Part shown: positions 20,201 through 28,866 of the stretch, piece by piece | How positions within the stretch are numbered: position 1 is the stretch's first letter | Layout of the letters: each line of letters starts with the position of its first letter | DNA from: Psychrobacter urativorans | GTDB taxonomy: Bacteria > Pseudomonadota > Gammaproteobacteria > Pseudomonadales > Moraxellaceae | Assembly: GCF_904846695.1 (NCBI RefSeq) | Contig: NZ_CAJHBR010000003.1 | Span: forward strand, 186,001-250,000 | Length of the DNA: 64,000 nt | Direction: 5' to 3' | The notes under the pieces: generated by a model | Database searches by the model: none | Told to the model about the DNA's origin: nothing | The model's input: only the letters and a program-made list of their open reading frames with translations | Made by a program: the position numbers and the translations under genes

Positions 20201-22247
20201 CTTCACCAGCATAATTTAATTTACGAATATTAACTAGCTTGGGCGTGCCGGCAGCATCGATAGATAAACGGCCTTTTGGCACATCAGCGGTATCAATTTG
20301 CCCCTCAAAACGAGCATCAAATACTGACAGCTCACCACCGATAACATCAATACTAGCATCACCACCGCCAACGATGCCTATAGCACGACTGTCTTGAGTA
20401 TTATCAAGATTGACTTGCAGGTCAGTATTATTAAAGCTGATGATATGACGCTGACCTTCTACTCGGTTTTTACTAATATTGAGTAAACGCCCGCGAGCAT
20501 TAATACGTCCTACTAAGCGCTCTATCGGTAAGTCGCTGCGATACTGTTTAGGTAACAACCCTTTAGTACGAGCATCTATCTGCCAAGTTAGCGGACGCTG
20601 TTTGCTGGCCAATTGAATCTGACCAGTACCTGAAAGGTCGCCGACAATACCTTTATAATTCAAACGATCGATATCGATTACGTTAGCCACTTTGCGCATG
20701 CGCACATCGTAGTTACCTTTTGGCGCTATGTTCAACTCATTAATAACCGCGTTAGAGTCGACAGACAAGCTTGAGCCACGAACAGTAACCTTTGCTTTCC
20801 CACTTGGACTGTCAACATTACCTATATTAGGAAGATCCTGACGTTTTAGGTTTTGCCAGCTGGCATCGATATATAAAGGCGCCGGCTGCTTAGATCTAAC
20901 TGGTTTTTTACCGCGTATAATATTAGCATTGACATGCTCGCCGTCACGCTGGCGTAGATCCGCATCTATCTCTAAGTTACCAGCGCTATTATTATGCTGA
21001 TAATGAAAGGATAGCTCTCCATTGAGCTTTTTGGGTGCATAGACTTTATATTCTGCATACTCTTTAGGAATAACCCGTCGAATATCGAAGTTACTACCGG
21101 TAGCGCGCAAATTGGCATCAAAACTGTTTTTCCAGTCCAGAACTCCTTGTACCAATAAGTTTCCAGCAGGTACACTAGCATTGAGTTGCCCAATACGCAG
21201 TTGGCTGTTAGCGACTATACCGCGAGCTTGATAATGACCTGAAGGGATGTCTTTAGCGGTCAATTCTGTATTAATGCGCAACTGTATCTCGGAGAGAACC
21301 CCTGAGGCAGTAAGCAGACCTTGTTTCAGATGGATTTTTTGCTCATCAGCATAAGGAATAAGCAGGTCATCCCACTGTAATTTGGCTTCAAAAGGCGCAC
21401 CAGCATCCAGGCCTTGTATCACTACTTCGCCACGTACATCACCTTCGTTATAACGGCTACGCACTTTACCTACGGTACGCTTTAAACTACCAGTCGCTGT
21501 GATATCAAGCGGAGCTACATAAGCTTTTTCTAAGGCGCTGACTTCAGCGATGGCGCTGAAATCTAATGGGTAATCCCCTTGTAAATCAATACTACCTTTC
21601 AAAGCACTGACTTTGACAATATCAGCATAGCGCAAATCACCGCCGCCTACCGTCACTTGACTGCCAACCCAAGTAAGATCACGCGCAAAAATATCATGGA
21701 TTACAATAGGGTCTTTGCTGACTTGTTGATAAACTATGGTTTTTACTTTTGCTTGATCAAAACGCAAGTTGACGGGTAACTTAAGAGTTTTATAGTCAAA
21801 AGGCTCGCCAGTTGGCATTTTTTTATTGATAATATCAATACGCTGGATATTGGCATCACGCAAATGAACTTCTTTAGCAAAAACTGCCCGCCAGCCTATT
21901 TTTACATAGGCTTTATCCACCAATACTTGGATATCTTCAGTGGCCTTGATATCAATATCAGTGACCCAAATACCATCACGTAAATTACCGCTACCATATT
22001 TGAACCCAATACCAGTCTCAGCACTGATCTTCTTTAGTAGAAATTCAGTACCTGACTCAGTACCTGCCATATAGAAAAAAACCGCAAACATGATCACTAA
22101 TACGGTAAGGATCAAAATAAGCAGTTTTAATAGGAAGGACAGCGGGTACCAATGACGCAGTAAACGGGCATCTCTTTGGGCCGGATCTTCATCCATAGGG
22201 TTTTTAGGAGGCGTGGTATTATTGGTCAACATTATACTCAACTGCAT
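17244..22247 (-). CDS. tamB: translocation and assembly module protein TamB
   Basis: Very large AsmA-like protein (1667 residues) that spans the periplasm and works with TamA in outer-membrane protein assembly or phospholipid transport. A cytoplasmic stub and one membrane anchor (LLILILTVLVIMFAVFFY, about 42-60) are followed by a long beta-rich region with repeated 'GTVDVRK...W.....F.LGYFL...P' blocks (about 690-890), then the conserved C-terminal TamB/DUF490 domain ending in LYIRYGVGVFNAQSSLSIRY and a terminal Phe typical of the family. It is larger than E. coli TamB (1259). It lies 157 bases downstream of tamA on the same strand, the conserved tamA-tamB order. The start is uncertain by five codons (internal Met at residue 6). 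Confidence 0.95.
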   Translation of the reverse strand: MQLSIMLTNNTTPPKNPMDEDPAQRDARLLRHWYPLSFLLKLLILILTVLVIMFAVFFYMAGTESGTEFLLKKISAETGIGFKYGSGNLRDGIWVTDIDIKATEDIQVLVDKAYVKIGWRAVFAKEVHLRDANIQRIDIINKKMPTGEPFDYKTLKLPVNLRFDQAKVKTIVYQQVSKDPIVIHDIFARDLTWVGSQVTVGGGDLRYADIVKVSALKGSIDLQGDYPLDFSAIAEVSALEKAYVAPLDITATGSLKRTVGKVRSRYNEGDVRGEVVIQGLDAGAPFEAKLQWDDLLIPYADEQKIHLKQGLLTASGVLSEIQLRINTELTAKDIPSGHYQARGIVANSQLRIGQLNASVPAGNLLVQGVLDWKNSFDANLRATGSNFDIRRVIPKEYAEYKVYAPKKLNGELSFHYQHNNSAGNLEIDADLRQRDGEHVNANIIRGKKPVRSKQPAPLYIDASWQNLKRQDLPNIGNVDSPSGKAKVTVRGSSLSVDSNAVINELNIAPKGNYDVRMRKVANVIDIDRLNYKGIVGDLSGTGQIQLASKQRPLTWQIDARTKGLLPKQYRSDLPIERLVGRINARGRLLNISKNRVEGQRHIISFNNTDLQVNLDNTQDSRAIGIVGGGDASIDVIGGELSVFDARFEGQIDTADVPKGRLSIDAAGTPKLVNIRKLNYAGEAGAVKAKGVVDLRKNLGWKLTGRFDNFNVGYFLPNNPAIVTGDLVTSGEWQSAPKNQVNAKGKLQQFAINFDGILDAEQLPAGKLTLDASGDSQLIRIKRFRHVGAAGSIDAKGTVDVRKAIAWNINAVMDRFNLGYFLKDTPSVITGTIDTDGSWGKTKQVVNLKRFNLSGSLKGQPLTAKGSLSAKLNLPADLSSYFKRLQTQDAEAQYNQVNGLIESLNANDVVLRWGDNYLTANGNAKQLETKINITSLDQLSDKLAGKVTGGATLSQPNGEALPTIYIDLVGERISLPGIILRQGQIRGKLVNLANSPSQLIISAEGLDVSGQSFKNVNAAFNGTEQAHTLNLAVANDQLDISARLKGGFDRAKLSWSGAIGNGRVKSQYATLDQVQPAQLIVNLPSNNNSDLKVQLAAHCWQAADQTGKLCLRENLIASAAAGQVNLTVQKIDTSLFAIFLPDDIDWHGKINGKAIVGWQRGKPPTINTTLYSDNGKIGLIQDGDAEPVTLPYQRVSLIALSVPEGLKLRSDINTGRGARGYAEVIVDPYKTPKPISGAVVLNELNLAVFKPFFPGMRVLEGNITMAGGLGGTLDKPQFYGDVKLVDGRVAMLDLPVNLSKIGATAKIRGTQATVDGKFNSGTGAGTLTGAIDWREKLQAKLSIIGERLVLTQPPLLLAEVNPDIDIIVRPSDRYVNIAGAISVPSATIRPPEASEDIITQTEDAVVLDRRLIGNIEEVLAISKPWSINADIGIDLGDDINFRGFGAVIPLAGAINVTQNGTGVMRAKGVVQVARRTSIDAFGQSLELNYGQVRFNGDVMKPNLSIEAVKTISDNTVGVRVTGSIESPNIIVFNNAGLTQQQAMNALVTGRINDGSPSQISEQGFKSQVTNNLAAAGLNFGLSGTRSLTNQIGQAFGLQSLTVEASGNSEDTNVNVTGYVTPDLYIRYGVGVFNAQSSLSIRYQLTRRIYVEATSAAENAVDVVYSLQF

Positions 22248-22404
22248 TAAAATTCTAATTACTAACCAAAGATTAGCGCGTTTTTTGAAGCCTTGCTAGG
22301 CAAGATTACTAGCGATAAAAAGGTAATAACTTGCCTAGACTCAAAGTACTTAGTTGATCTCACCTATAGGACTCAGCATCACTTTATCACTAGTATTCTA
22401 ACAG

Positions 22405-25400
22405 CTATAAAGGGGAACCGATAAAGAAGTGTAATCTTATTGGAATGCTCTCTTCAGTAACTCCGGCAGCGACATCGACTCGCACGGTACCTACTGGTGA
22501 CGCCCAACGTATACCAACGCCAACGCCGACTTTGGTTTCAGTATCAAAGTTAGTATCATAAGCATTACCTACATCAGTAAAAAATGCACCGCGAAAACCT
22601 GGTTTAAACTCATAATTATATTCAGCACTACCTACCGCCAGTATTTGACCCCCTGTCAGATAGCCATTCTGTAGTGGCGATAAGCTTTCGTAGTCAAAGC
22701 CACGAATACTTTGGTCACCGCCAGCGAAGAAACGTAGCTTATAAGGTACTGCTTCGAATTCGTCAGCCCAAATATAGCCAGTATTAAAGCGACCGATCAG
22801 CTGGTGCTTATCATCTTCACCAAAGCTATATAGCCCACTAACCCCTGCTCTGACAATCGCCATATCAGTATCGCTTAGTAAACTCTTACTGCCCGCTTCA
22901 ACACTATAATATTGGCGAATACCACGTGTAGGATTGAGCACATTATCGACATTAGTCTTATTAACACCATAACCGAACAGCAATGCTTCTTGAGTAGGAT
23001 TTGAGGAAACAAATCGTATAGGCAAATCTTCTAGATCAGCCCCTTCTAACCCTGTCTCTAGCTTGTCCGAGCGATACTTAACAAAGTAACTTCGATTCCA
23101 ACCATTTTCGTTGCGAATATTACGCGCTAATGCCGCTTTTAAGGTTTGAGTAGACAAGTCAAAGTTACCTTCACCTTGGTTGATAACCTCTTCCTCGTAA
23201 GTCAAACGTGCCTCAAGTTTATCATTGAGTGGGTGCTTCCATGGTCGACTACCGTATAGCGTAGCATTTTTGGTAACACTAGAAAGCTCAACCTCAGCCC
23301 CTGCCTGATAGCCTTTACGATTGATTAAATTGTAATCTATTTTTGCTGTGGCTCGTATTCCAGTATCTGTACCATAACCGAGACCAACTTGCGCATCACG
23401 AGGCTTATCAGATGATACAAACACATATAGTGGTACTTTTTTGCTCTGCAGTACTTGTTCAGGGGTTATACGGCCTACAAGGGTTGGGGCAACGAAGTTT
23501 TCATCTGTAAAAGGTTTCTCACCATCAGGGAATATGCTTTTGACCACGCTACTAATAGAGTCGCTTATTTTGCCTAAGATGTTTTCGGCTTTATCTTGCT
23601 TTTCATCTAAAACTCGATTGTTTGGCAGCTGAGTTAAACGCGTGGCTTTTTGCTTGATAGCTTGTAGCTTTTCACTAGTTTGCTCATCGACTTCGAATTC
23701 AATGGGGGCAATATCCGCAGAATCTACTCTGGCACCAGTATTGGCGACAACACTGTCATCGCTAGCGCTTTTTGCATTATTAGCAGCATTACCACTCTCC
23801 TCATTAGTAGTCAACTTACTGGCAGTAGCGGCGCTATTAACGTCCTCATCAGTAACACTGCCCTCATCTTTAGATGGGGTATTGTCAAAGGCTAAGGTAC
23901 TGTTTTCGTTACGCTCATCTGGCGGTAGGATTGACTCGACATTGACGGTATTAAAGTAGCGAGTAGCGGACAAGTCATTACTGAATTTGGTAATGTCCGG
24001 ACGATAAAAAGGATCACCAGCTTCAAAATCAAACAATTGCTTCAATAACGACATCTCAACAGGCAATTTAGCAGGGTCACTGGTCAAAGTGCCTGTTGCC
24101 TCATCATAAGTAAAGAATATTACTTCATCAAACTGATAACGATCGCCAGTATTATAGACTAGCGATACATCGGCTGTGTTATCAGGTAAGATGATATCAA
24201 CAGATTTGTTCAACCAATATTGATCAAAATAACCATAAGTATTACTTAAGGCTTCTAGCGCCGCCTTACTACTTTTATAGACTCGATGATTAAAGATATC
24301 CCCTTCTTTGGGCGGTAGATTGGACTGCAATGCTTGGAATTCTGGCTGGTTGCTACCTTCGCCACGTATATCGACGATGCTACTATCAACCCGCACCGGC
24401 TCGCCTAATCTCTCGATAATAACATCGATAGTATCACTGTTAGGCTGGCGTAAGCTTAGAGCAATATCATAATAGCCAACCGCTCTAGCCGCATCTAGTG
24501 CCGACTGACGTAAGCGTGGCAACGCGGCAGTAAAATCAACCACAGACTGTACTGTAGTATCATCTAACGCCGCTTTTATATTATTGATAGGTTGAATCTT
24601 GTCGTCTGCTTTAACTAATTTTACTGGGCTATTATCATCTTTGCTGCTTGACGCTTGCTGTAGATAAACCGTAGTCTCGACATGCGGTAGCGCCGTGACC
24701 CCACCATTAAAAAACCTATTGTAAGCGCGCTTAATAAAGCTTTCTGGATTACGAGCGCTGGTCTTAAGTTTTGAGCCTTGCTGCAAACTTTCACTGATGG
24801 CTTGCTTTTCGGTGCTTACTTGATAGTCCGGTAGATAATCATCAGGATTTATAACACTACCTTTACGTTTTGGTCTATTAACTCCAGTACCCGTTTTAGG
24901 ATCAACATCGGGTGTTTTGCCGGCATTAATCTGAGCTACAGTATCCTGCACCTTATCAGTGGCACCAGTGACAGGCTTAGCTTGCTGCTGCCTTAAAACT
25001 TGCTCTGGGTTTGACTGCTGATTGATATTAACGCCTGAATCAACCCGACCGCTACTTACCGCAGCACTCACATTGATTGGACGCGCTATAATCTCAGCAG
25101 TTTCAGCACGATCTTGCTGATTCTGAGGCTTGTTAAGGGTATCAAGATTACTAGGCATTGGTAGAGTAGATTGATCTAACTCAGTATCTAGACCAATAGG
25201 AGGCTGGCGACTGTCTAAGGTAGCAATGGGCCGATTAAAATCATTACCCGTGATAAAAATATCTTCATTAAAACCGTCGCCGCCAATGCTATTGCTAATA
25301 TTGTTATTAGCCTTGTTATTAAAATTACTGTTATTAAAATTACTGTTATTACTATTTTGTCCACTATCTAATATGTCTAAGGCTGCCAGCTCATTTTCGA

Positions 25401-25896
25401 TCTGCTCAGGGGTCATCATCTGATAGCCACGCTGCTGCATCTCTGCTACTTTTTGCTGTAACTCTGCATCCGATACCTCAGGAGCTGTATTATTGTTGCT
25501 ATTACTATTGTTATTACTGTTATTAGATTTATTGCCTAAAGTCTGTTGGGCATATTCCTCTAGTACCGAGCGATCAATAATCCCTTGTTCAACTGCTTGC
25601 TTAAGACGCAGCGCATCAAGTACATTATCTATTTCAGCATCAGAGCTGATAGCTGCAGAGCTATTATTAGCCTTAGTATTAGAGGTAGTAGCCGCCATTG
25701 CTGGGCTCATACTTAAACCTACAAAGCTAGTAGTAAGCGCAGTAAATAATGCTGAGCGAGCAAAATGCTTATAAGGATAACCAACCCCTAAACGCTGAGT
25801 ATTAGGGCTATCTAGTACTTCTATATTATCTTGTATAGTATCTTGCGTCGGCAAGCGCAAGCTGCCAAATGCTGGAGTTGGGGATAGACCACTCAT
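22405..25896 (-). CDS. tamA: outer membrane translocation and assembly protein TamA, greatly extended
   Basis: Omp85-family barrel partner of TamB. The C-terminal part (last ~300 residues) is a 16-stranded barrel with the signature DQSIRGFDYESLSP and ends in FFIGSPL. POTRA domains precede it (about 390-660). The protein is about twice the length of E. coli TamA (577): the signal-like segment FARSALFTALTTSFVGLSMS starts only about 45 residues in, then come ~300 low-complexity residues with Asn runs, and a second acidic/Ser-rich insert (about 680-790) lies between the POTRA region and the barrel. I chose the ATG ending at 25896, which has AGGA nine bases upstream; a Met ten residues earlier has no site. 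tamB follows. Confidence 0.92.
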   Translation of the reverse strand: MSGLSPTPAFGSLRLPTQDTIQDNIEVLDSPNTQRLGVGYPYKHFARSALFTALTTSFVGLSMSPAMAATTSNTKANNSSAAISSDAEIDNVLDALRLKQAVEQGIIDRSVLEEYAQQTLGNKSNNSNNNSNSNNNTAPEVSDAELQQKVAEMQQRGYQMMTPEQIENELAALDILDSGQNSNNSNFNNSNFNNKANNNISNSIGGDGFNEDIFITGNDFNRPIATLDSRQPPIGLDTELDQSTLPMPSNLDTLNKPQNQQDRAETAEIIARPINVSAAVSSGRVDSGVNINQQSNPEQVLRQQQAKPVTGATDKVQDTVAQINAGKTPDVDPKTGTGVNRPKRKGSVINPDDYLPDYQVSTEKQAISESLQQGSKLKTSARNPESFIKRAYNRFFNGGVTALPHVETTVYLQQASSSKDDNSPVKLVKADDKIQPINNIKAALDDTTVQSVVDFTAALPRLRQSALDAARAVGYYDIALSLRQPNSDTIDVIIERLGEPVRVDSSIVDIRGEGSNQPEFQALQSNLPPKEGDIFNHRVYKSSKAALEALSNTYGYFDQYWLNKSVDIILPDNTADVSLVYNTGDRYQFDEVIFFTYDEATGTLTSDPAKLPVEMSLLKQLFDFEAGDPFYRPDITKFSNDLSATRYFNTVNVESILPPDERNENSTLAFDNTPSKDEGSVTDEDVNSAATASKLTTNEESGNAANNAKSASDDSVVANTGARVDSADIAPIEFEVDEQTSEKLQAIKQKATRLTQLPNNRVLDEKQDKAENILGKISDSISSVVKSIFPDGEKPFTDENFVAPTLVGRITPEQVLQSKKVPLYVFVSSDKPRDAQVGLGYGTDTGIRATAKIDYNLINRKGYQAGAEVELSSVTKNATLYGSRPWKHPLNDKLEARLTYEEEVINQGEGNFDLSTQTLKAALARNIRNENGWNRSYFVKYRSDKLETGLEGADLEDLPIRFVSSNPTQEALLFGYGVNKTNVDNVLNPTRGIRQYYSVEAGSKSLLSDTDMAIVRAGVSGLYSFGEDDKHQLIGRFNTGYIWADEFEAVPYKLRFFAGGDQSIRGFDYESLSPLQNGYLTGGQILAVGSAEYNYEFKPGFRGAFFTDVGNAYDTNFDTETKVGVGVGIRWASPVGTVRVDVAAGVTEESIPIRLHFFIGSPL

Positions 25897-26232
25897 GTAC
25901 TTATTTCCTATCACTTCATTTGGCATAATAAAACTATGCTTATAAATCGTTGCAGACGCAGACTAAAGGGCAAGCTTACAAATAATAACTTAGTTAATTA
26001 TTAAATCATAGCATCGAGGATATATATTTCTAGCAAGCAATTGCTATTATACGGCTTAACATCGGTAAATCCCATCTTATATTTTTATAAGTTTTTGATA
26101 GTAATAGCTATTATTTACAATCCTTAGCAAGCTTGACAAAGCGGGCTCGTTTTAGTGCTGCCTATTATATTTGATATAGGTTATATTTAGCTTATCCAAC
26201 CCATTACAAGCGGTACACTTGTAGGAGCATTC
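25897..26232. other. divergent intergenic region between tamA and the MFS gene
   Basis: 336 AT-rich bases that must hold both divergent promoters. A TTGACA occurs at 26133-26138, but the nearest good -10 (TATTAT at 26163) is 24 bases away, too far, so I do not call a promoter. Confidence 0.5.
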
Positions 26233-27585
26233 ATGGCAAGTCAGTTTCAATTATTTAAGCGTAAGCGCTTTAGTTCTATGTTTTTTACCCAGTTTTTGGG
26301 AGCCTTTAACGATAATATTTTTAAGCAAGCGTTGATATTAGTGCTGACCTATAGCGCGGCTAGCCAGTTGGGTGTAGAGGTTAGTATTTTGAATAATTTG
26401 GCAGCTATGCTATTTATTCTACCTTACTTTTTGTTTTCGGCAGTAGCAGGTCAATTGGCTGATAAGTTTGAGAAGTCAAAGCTGACTCGCCTTGTAAAGC
26501 TACTAGAGCTAATTATTATGGCGATAGCGGCCGTAGGCTTTGTATTTGAATGGTATGCTTTATTATTTGTAGCGCTGTTTTTAATGGGTACTCACTCGAC
26601 TTTTTTTGGCCCTATCAAGTACGCTTATTTGCCTCAGGCTATGAAAGAAGATGAGTTAGTAGGCGCTAACGGTCTGTTCCAGATGGGCACTTCACTGGCT
26701 ATATTGCTAGGTATGATTATCGCTGGGGTATTAACCCAGCTGCCGCAGTCGCTATACTGGATTAGTGCTACGGTTATAATAGTAGCTGTATTAGGCTATA
26801 TGGCGGCGCGCTTTATTCCCGCTACCCCAGCCATGCAACCTGAGCTTAAAGTAAACTGGAATATTTTTACTACTAGTGTATCAATAGTACGTTACTTATA
26901 CTCTTTACCGTTTTTGTTCTTCATAATCTTAGGTAATAGCTGGTTTTGGTTTTATGGGGCGACGTTTTTGACTCAAACTCCAGAAGTCAGCAAAGTTATC
27001 CTACACGGTGACGAGTCAGTAGTTATATTTTTGCTAACGCTGTTCTCAGTTGGGGTATCAATAGGCTCTTTATTATGCAAAAGCTTAACCAAGAATCAAG
27101 TTAGCTTGCGCTTGCTGCCTTTCGGTATTGCCGGTTTGAGTGTCTTCGCTATTGATTTATATTTTTCACTGTCAGCGTTAACTATAGATACTACTAACAG
27201 TGAGGCTTTATTAGGCATCACTAGTTTACTGGCTATCAATGGCAGCTGGCGAGTGTTCGTAGATTTATTCTTTTTGGGCTTTAGTGGTGGCTTATATATC
27301 GTACCTTTATATGCTTCTATGCAGGCCTATGCACCCAAAAGTCATAGGGCGCGTATCATTGGGGCTAATAACATCTTTAATGCTATCTTTATGGTGACCT
27401 CAGCTATATTTGCGATCGCCGTCTTGAATGCATTCGCTATGAGCCTACCGCAGCTGTTCTTAATTACTGGATTATTAAACATCGCTTTTGGGATATTTTT
27501 ATACTTAAAACTGACGAAACATATTCAGAATGCGGTTATGCAAACTCACGATGATTCTGACACCCTCAATGCTAGTGATGCATAG
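26233..27585 (+). CDS. MFS transporter, lysophospholipid-transporter (LplT)-like
   Basis: A 450-residue integral membrane protein with about 12 hydrophobic segments. The N-terminal motif FFTQFLGAFNDNIFKQAL is the hallmark of the LplT branch and of the MFS half of bifunctional acyltransferase/LplT proteins, which flip lysophospholipids across the inner membrane for re-acylation; no acyltransferase domain is fused here. AGGAG lies five bases before the ATG. It diverges from tamA, and an outer-membrane lipid-homeostasis link is attractive but only inferred. The last codons and the bases after the stop form an exact 14-base duplication (27571-27598), which may have reshaped the C terminus. Confidence 0.85.
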   Translation: MASQFQLFKRKRFSSMFFTQFLGAFNDNIFKQALILVLTYSAASQLGVEVSILNNLAAMLFILPYFLFSAVAGQLADKFEKSKLTRLVKLLELIIMAIAAVGFVFEWYALLFVALFLMGTHSTFFGPIKYAYLPQAMKEDELVGANGLFQMGTSLAILLGMIIAGVLTQLPQSLYWISATVIIVAVLGYMAARFIPATPAMQPELKVNWNIFTTSVSIVRYLYSLPFLFFIILGNSWFWFYGATFLTQTPEVSKVILHGDESVVIFLLTLFSVGVSIGSLLCKSLTKNQVSLRLLPFGIAGLSVFAIDLYFSLSALTIDTTNSEALLGITSLLAINGSWRVFVDLFFLGFSGGLYIVPLYASMQAYAPKSHRARIIGANNIFNAIFMVTSAIFAIAVLNAFAMSLPQLFLITGLLNIAFGIFLYLKLTKHIQNAVMQTHDDSDTLNASDA

Positions 27586-27598
27586 CTAGTGATGCATA
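27571..27598. repeat. exact 14-base tandem duplication spanning a stop codon
   Basis: GCTAGTGATGCATA occurs twice in direct succession. The first copy encodes the last residues of the MFS protein and the stop codon straddles the junction. Confidence 0.9.
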
Positions 27599-27788
27599 AA
27601 GGGGTAAGGCGTGAGCACATTTGAATTTATTATTATCAGTTAATAATAAATGGTATCTTTGCTCTGCCGACCATCCCTATTATTTGTTATAGTGGCGACT
27701 AATAACAGAGTAGTAGTTTTTTGATACCTTTTTAATTATCTTTTAATTGCCTTTTAATAATAACAGACACCCTCATTAGGAGTTGGCC

Positions 27789-28433
27789 ATGACCTTGCGT
27801 TCCTTATCCAAAGTTGATCGATTGTTGCTTGGCGTTGACAAGGCACTGCGAGCCGTTGTTCCCCATTCAAATCCTAGTACTCGCCCGCTGCCGGTCAGCG
27901 ATGATAGTATTCCTGAATTGAGTATCACTGAGTCTCGTCACGTTGCCGGCTTGATGCGTATCAATCACACGGGTGAAGTATGCGCTCAAGGGCTATACCA
28001 TGGTCAGGGCTTTGCCGCCAAGAACAGCGGCGTTAAACAAGCTATGCAGCACTCAGCTGAAGAAGAAATCGATCATTTGGTTTGGTGTGAGACGCGTCTT
28101 CATGAGCTTGGCAGTCATCCAAGCATTTTCACCCCGCTATGGTATGGGATGTCGTTTGGACTTGGTGCGGTTGCTGGGGCTATTTCTAATGAATTTAGCT
28201 TAGGTTTTGTTGCTGAAACTGAAGCACAAGTTAGCGAACATTTACAAGATCATATTGGTCGATTGCCGCCGCAAGATAAGCGCTCAAGAGAGATATTGGC
28301 ACAGATGGATATTGAGGAGTTGCATCATCGTGAGCTTGCGCTACAAAGTGGAGGAGCCGCTTTATCGCCTCCTGTTCGTTATACTATGCGATTACTAGCT
28401 TACTGTATGAAAAAATCCTCTTATCATTTCTAG
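27789..28433 (+). CDS. coq7: 2-octaprenyl-3-methyl-6-methoxy-1,4-benzoquinol hydroxylase Coq7
   Basis: Di-iron hydroxylase of ubiquinone synthesis (demethoxyubiquinone hydroxylation), replacing the flavin enzyme UbiF of enterics. Metal-ligand motifs are visible in order: NHTGEVCAQ (Glu64), AEEEIDHL (Glu/His97), FVAETEAQV, and IEELHHRE (Glu/His179). At 214 residues it fits the family. I use the ATG at 27789, which has AGGAG six bases upstream, rather than a TTG two codons earlier. It stands between an MFS gene and an exported-protein gene, 203 bases after the former, probably with its own promoter. Together with cioAB downstream it indicates a ubiquinone-based respiratory chain. Confidence 0.97.
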   Translation: MTLRSLSKVDRLLLGVDKALRAVVPHSNPSTRPLPVSDDSIPELSITESRHVAGLMRINHTGEVCAQGLYHGQGFAAKNSGVKQAMQHSAEEEIDHLVWCETRLHELGSHPSIFTPLWYGMSFGLGAVAGAISNEFSLGFVAETEAQVSEHLQDHIGRLPPQDKRSREILAQMDIEELHHRELALQSGGAALSPPVRYTMRLLAYCMKKSSYHF

Positions 28434-28866
28434 TAGCTATGCTGATGACTGTAATTCTTACGGATTTGAAGCGGTCAATAGTTATAATATTGCAGTGTTG
28501 ACATCGGCGCTACAGTTCTGCTCCTTTGGGTCATCAGTTTTGCTAATGTATGTATAATAAGATCTATAAAAATTCAGTTTTATAAATATTTAGTACGCTA
28601 CAGTAAGATATCAATAACAAACCTACTATTGAGCAAGTTTATGCTGATTTGTTAGGGTAACGATAATTTGTAATATTATTGGCAATAGTCATTATTTTTT
28701 AGGGGCTTTAAGTCAATTTTAATCTTGACAGCTAAGTGTCATAAACAAGCTAAGTGTTATAAACAACTGCTATGCATAGCGCTAACCCTAATTTTAGTTA
28801 CTAAATTGTTATTAGTAGTTCTTTATGTAGTTATTCACAATCATCAAAATAAAGGTAGTTTCCTAT
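28434..28866. other. intergenic region downstream of coq7
   Basis: 433 AT-rich bases. The only structure I see is the 18-base tandem repeat at 28730-28765; no gene and no clear terminator. Confidence 0.5.
28730..28765. repeat. two-copy 18-base tandem repeat
   Basis: AGCTAAGTGTCATAAACA is followed directly by the same unit with one C-to-T change. It lies about 100 bases upstream of the exported-protein gene, so it could be in its promoter region. Confidence 0.85.

Noticed and set aside
25226-25774. Plus-strand Leu-rich frames opposite the Asn-rich part of tamA
   Set aside because: They are antisense images of Asn codon runs; no ribosome site or family features.
26133-26168. TTGACA with a TATTAT as a promoter of the MFS gene
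   Set aside because: Spacing of 24 bases is far outside the functional range.
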